The notes under the pieces were generated by a model. The model searched no databases. It saw only the letters and a list, made by a program, of their open reading frames with translations, and had not been told where the DNA came from. A stretch of 15,314 bases of DNA from Limosilactobacillus antri DSM 16041 (GTDB lineage Bacteria; Bacillota; Bacilli; Lactobacillales; Lactobacillaceae). Position 1 is the stretch's first letter, and the number at the start of each line of letters is the position of its first letter. The DNA lies in the NCBI RefSeq assembly GCF_000160835.1, contig NZ_GG700732.1, forward strand, positions 738,870-754,183, in the 5' to 3' direction. The translations under genes and the position numbers were made by a program. Positions 13,936 through 15,314 of the stretch are shown piece by piece.

Positions 13936-14760
13936 CTATTTCTCCCTTACTAAGTAGCTTACTAAATCTGTCAGCCGCATCCCCAATTGGCGATCCGCGT
14001 CTGACAATAAACTTGTTTCCCTGACCGCTACGGCAAGGGCTCGCTCCGCCCCTGCAACCGCGGTCCGTAAATCCGCCCCCGCGGTTAGGTAGCCATACAG
14101 GAGGGCCGCAAAGCAATCACCGGTCCCGTAAAAATGTCCCGGGAAATAATCGGCCCCGCTGAACAGCAGCTGGTCCGTTTGAACTAGCCAGCAGCCAACC
14201 TGCTTCCCCTGCCTAACTCCAGTGACGACGAGCTGGGCACTAATTCCACGTCCACGAAGTAGCCGCGCCATTTTAAGGCAGGCCGGCGCAGTTGGTTCCA
14301 CAACAGGCTGGCCGGTCAACAGGCACAGTTCAGTCCAGTTGGGGGTAATAACATCGGCAGCTTGGCACAACTCCCGGATCGTTTCTGGATAGCCGGTGGA
14401 CAGGCCGGGATAAAGCTGACCCTGGTCCGCCATCGCCGGGTCGACCACGAGCCGGGCCGGGGCCAGGTCCCGCAGAACCTGCTGGGCGGTCTGGACCGCC
14501 GGAACGCTCCCCAGGTAGCCAACCAGGGCGCCCTGAAAGGAAAGCGGCAGCTGGGACCAGTGGCGGGCCGCCTGTTGCTGCCAGCGGGTCGTCGTTAAGG
14601 CGGCGGGGGTGCCTAGGCACTCCGTTTGAGTGGACAGGACCGTGGCGGGCAGGAGCGCGGTGGTAACCCCCATTGCTTGAAGAATCGTCGTCGCGGCCAC
14701 CAGGGAAATTTGGCCGAGGGCCGTAAAGTCCTCAATAATAATACTTGCTTTAGTTTCGAT
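13936..14760 (-). CDS. pdxK: Pyridoxal/pyridoxine kinase with an apparent ATC start
   Basis: A 274-residue PfkB/ribokinase-type kinase that phosphorylates B6 vitamers. The N-terminal IIIEDFTALGQISLVAA (residues 7-23) matches the usual kinase opening (ALGQxSL). LLPATVLSTQTE follows at about 36-47. ITPNWTEL (138-145) and the anion-hole/catalytic GTGDCFAALL (212-221) are present with Asp215 as base. No ATG, GTG or TTG lies in frame before the conserved opening: the first GTG (14700) would delete it and has no ribosome site. The ATC at 14760 is a few bases after AAGGGGGCGGGG, and an in-frame stop lies shortly upstream, so ATC (or an ATT at 14742) is the best start. First gene of an operon with the S component and two-component genes. 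Function good, start tentative. Confidence 0.8.
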   Translation of the reverse strand: METKASIIIEDFTALGQISLVAATTILQAMGVTTALLPATVLSTQTECLGTPAALTTTRWQQQAARHWSQLPLSFQGALVGYLGSVPAVQTAQQVLRDLAPARLVVDPAMADQGQLYPGLSTGYPETIRELCQAADVITPNWTELCLLTGQPVVEPTAPACLKMARLLRGRGISAQLVVTGVRQGKQVGCWLVQTDQLLFSGADYFPGHFYGTGDCFAALLYGYLTAGADLRTAVAGAERALAVAVRETSLLSDADRQLGMRLTDLVSYLVREK

Positions 14761-14763
14761 GGT

Positions 14764-14776
14764 GCCCCGCCCCCTT
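14764..14776 (-). promoter_or_regulatory. Ribosome binding site deciding the pdxK start
   Basis: On the minus strand the purine-rich block CCAAGGGGGCGGGGC ends three bases before the in-frame ATC at 14760. It is the only Shine-Dalgarno-like sequence near the 5' end of the kinase, and supports ATC as the start rather than the GTG at 14700. Confidence 0.5.
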
Positions 14777-14791
14777 GGTTAATCTTTTCTC

Positions 14792-14820
14792 ATTATATAC
14801 TCCTCGCCCGGGGATTTGAA
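14792..14820 (-). promoter_or_regulatory. Promoter of the pdxK-ECF-two-component operon
   Basis: On the minus strand TTCAAA (-35, 14815-14820) and consensus TATAAT (-10, 14792-14797) are 17 bp apart. The expected start near 14785 gives a leader of about 25 bases before the ATC codon. No riboswitch fits in so short a leader. Confidence 0.65.
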
Positions 14821-14855
14821 AGGAGATTAATTAATTCGGCGATTTAGCAGCTAAC

Positions 14856-14880
14856 GGGGTTGATACATCAGCATAACCCC
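14856..14880 (-). terminator. Possible terminator hairpin after tmRNA
   Basis: GGGGTT and AACCCC pair around a 13-base loop just after the tmRNA 3' end on the minus strand, followed by a second small palindrome TTAGCTGCTAA. Neither has a U-run, so termination may be partial and some transcripts may continue into the pdxK operon. Confidence 0.35.
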
Positions 14881-14885
14881 TTAAA

Positions 14886-15259
14886 TGGAGATGACGGGAG
14901 TCGAACCCGTGTCCAAGCATATCGCCATTTCAACCTCTACGTTCGTATCTCAACTATTTGAACTTCACTAGCCAAACCGCCGTTGATCAGGGCCACCATG
15001 ACTAGCTAGCTTGATTAATCTCTTCTTAGTTACTTCAAGCGGGAGTAACAAGCGTAGTCCACTAAGATATGAAACCTACATTCGCATCATGGACGAACCC
15101 GAAGTAGATTTACGCGCACTACTTGTTAGGCAGCGACTGCGTAAGAGTTTGAATTATTGTTTGCAGTTATAATTTAAAACTGAGCGTTTTTACGAAGACG
15201 CAACCTTCGAAACGCAGTTGAAACTCGACCTATACCTGTCGAATCCAAAAAACATCCCC
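14886..15259 (-). ncRNA. ssrA: Transfer-messenger RNA (tmRNA)
   Basis: A 374-base tmRNA that rescues stalled ribosomes and tags the unfinished protein for proteolysis. The 5' end GGGGATG pairs with the 3' end CATCTCC plus discriminator A, forming a seven-pair acceptor stem with one G-U pair. Because those terminal CC bases are part of the stem, the CCA tail must be added after transcription. The tRNA-like T-arm (GGGTTCGACTCCCG) is at the 3' end, and the 5' part has the usual TTTTGGATTCGACAGG. The resume reading frame at 15126-15164 encodes ANNNSNSYAVAA and a stop. An extended -10 box lies just upstream. Confidence 0.97.
15126..15164 (-). other. tmRNA tag-peptide reading frame
   Basis: Thirteen codons, GCA first and TAA last, encode ANNNSNSYAVAA. 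The resume codon for alanine and the hydrophobic AVAA end, recognised by ClpXP-type proteases, are as expected for a lactobacillus tag. Confidence 0.93.
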
Positions 15260-15271
15260 AATACGGTATGT

Positions 15272-15280
15272 ATCATACCA
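15272..15280 (-). promoter_or_regulatory. Extended -10 promoter of ssrA
   Basis: On the minus strand TGGTATGAT gives an extended -10 (TGn plus TATGAT at 15272-15277), 12 bases before the mature 5' end. No good -35 box is seen at 16-18 bp. The short leader would be removed by RNase P. Confidence 0.5.
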
Positions 15281-15314
15281 TATTTACCCGGTCAGTGCAC
15301 CCATTTTGCCTAGC

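Noticed and set aside
13934..14116. N-terminal extension of the ECF S component into the kinase gene
   Set aside because: Overlaps the conserved C-terminal part of the kinase and has no ribosome site; the ATG at 13933 has both site and correct S-component length.
15266..15280. GGTATG-TAT-CATACC inverted repeat over the ssrA -10 box
   Set aside because: Explained largely by the extended -10 sequence; too short to claim an operator.

Overview
The window looks like the chromosome of a heterofermentative lactobacillus, most likely Limosilactobacillus or a close relative. The signs are moderately GC-rich genes with AT-rich intergenic regions, strong AGGAGG-type ribosome binding sites, cre-like sites, a tmRNA whose tag peptide ends AVAA, and proteins that read like lactobacillus families (Pgi, ROK XylR, GRP sugar transporter, ECF S component). 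The species is an inference. I see no mobile element, phage gene, tRNA, rRNA or CRISPR array.

Region 1 (1-7658) is a xylose / xylo-oligosaccharide locus. On the minus strand an AraC-family regulator (3745-4656) is followed by a GPH-type symporter (2115-3578) and an intracellular GH120 beta-xylosidase (52-2094). Divergent from the regulator is an MFS sugar porter resembling D-xylose:H+ symporters (4897-6297). Convergent with that porter is a ROK repressor resembling XylR (6477-7658). The two intergenic regions hold cre-like sites, a XylR-like operator over the porter's transcription start, and a repeated 17-bp motif that I propose as the AraC-family regulator's binding site. Isomerase and kinase genes (xylA, xylB) are not in the window, so xylose made here must be metabolised by genes elsewhere.

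Region 2 (7712-11220) holds a 69-residue two-helix membrane protein, glucose-6-phosphate isomerase (pgi), a divergent maltose/galactoside O-acetyltransferase-like gene, and a GRP-family sugar uptake protein whose promoter carries LacI-type operators.

Region 3 (11221-14760) is a tight minus-strand operon: pyridoxal/pyridoxine kinase, an ECF transporter S component, an OmpR-type response regulator and its histidine kinase. It joins vitamin B6 salvage (inferred) to a two-component system. The kinase appears to start at a non-canonical ATC codon.

Region 4 (14886-15259) is the tmRNA gene ssrA on the minus strand, directly upstream of the B6 operon.

The most interesting signals are the palindrome at 3696-3731, which seems to be both the regulator's terminator and an operator; the copy of its half-site in front of the xylose porter; the loss of the zinc motif in XylR; the B6/two-component operon with its odd start codon; and the evenly spaced operators before the GRP transporter.
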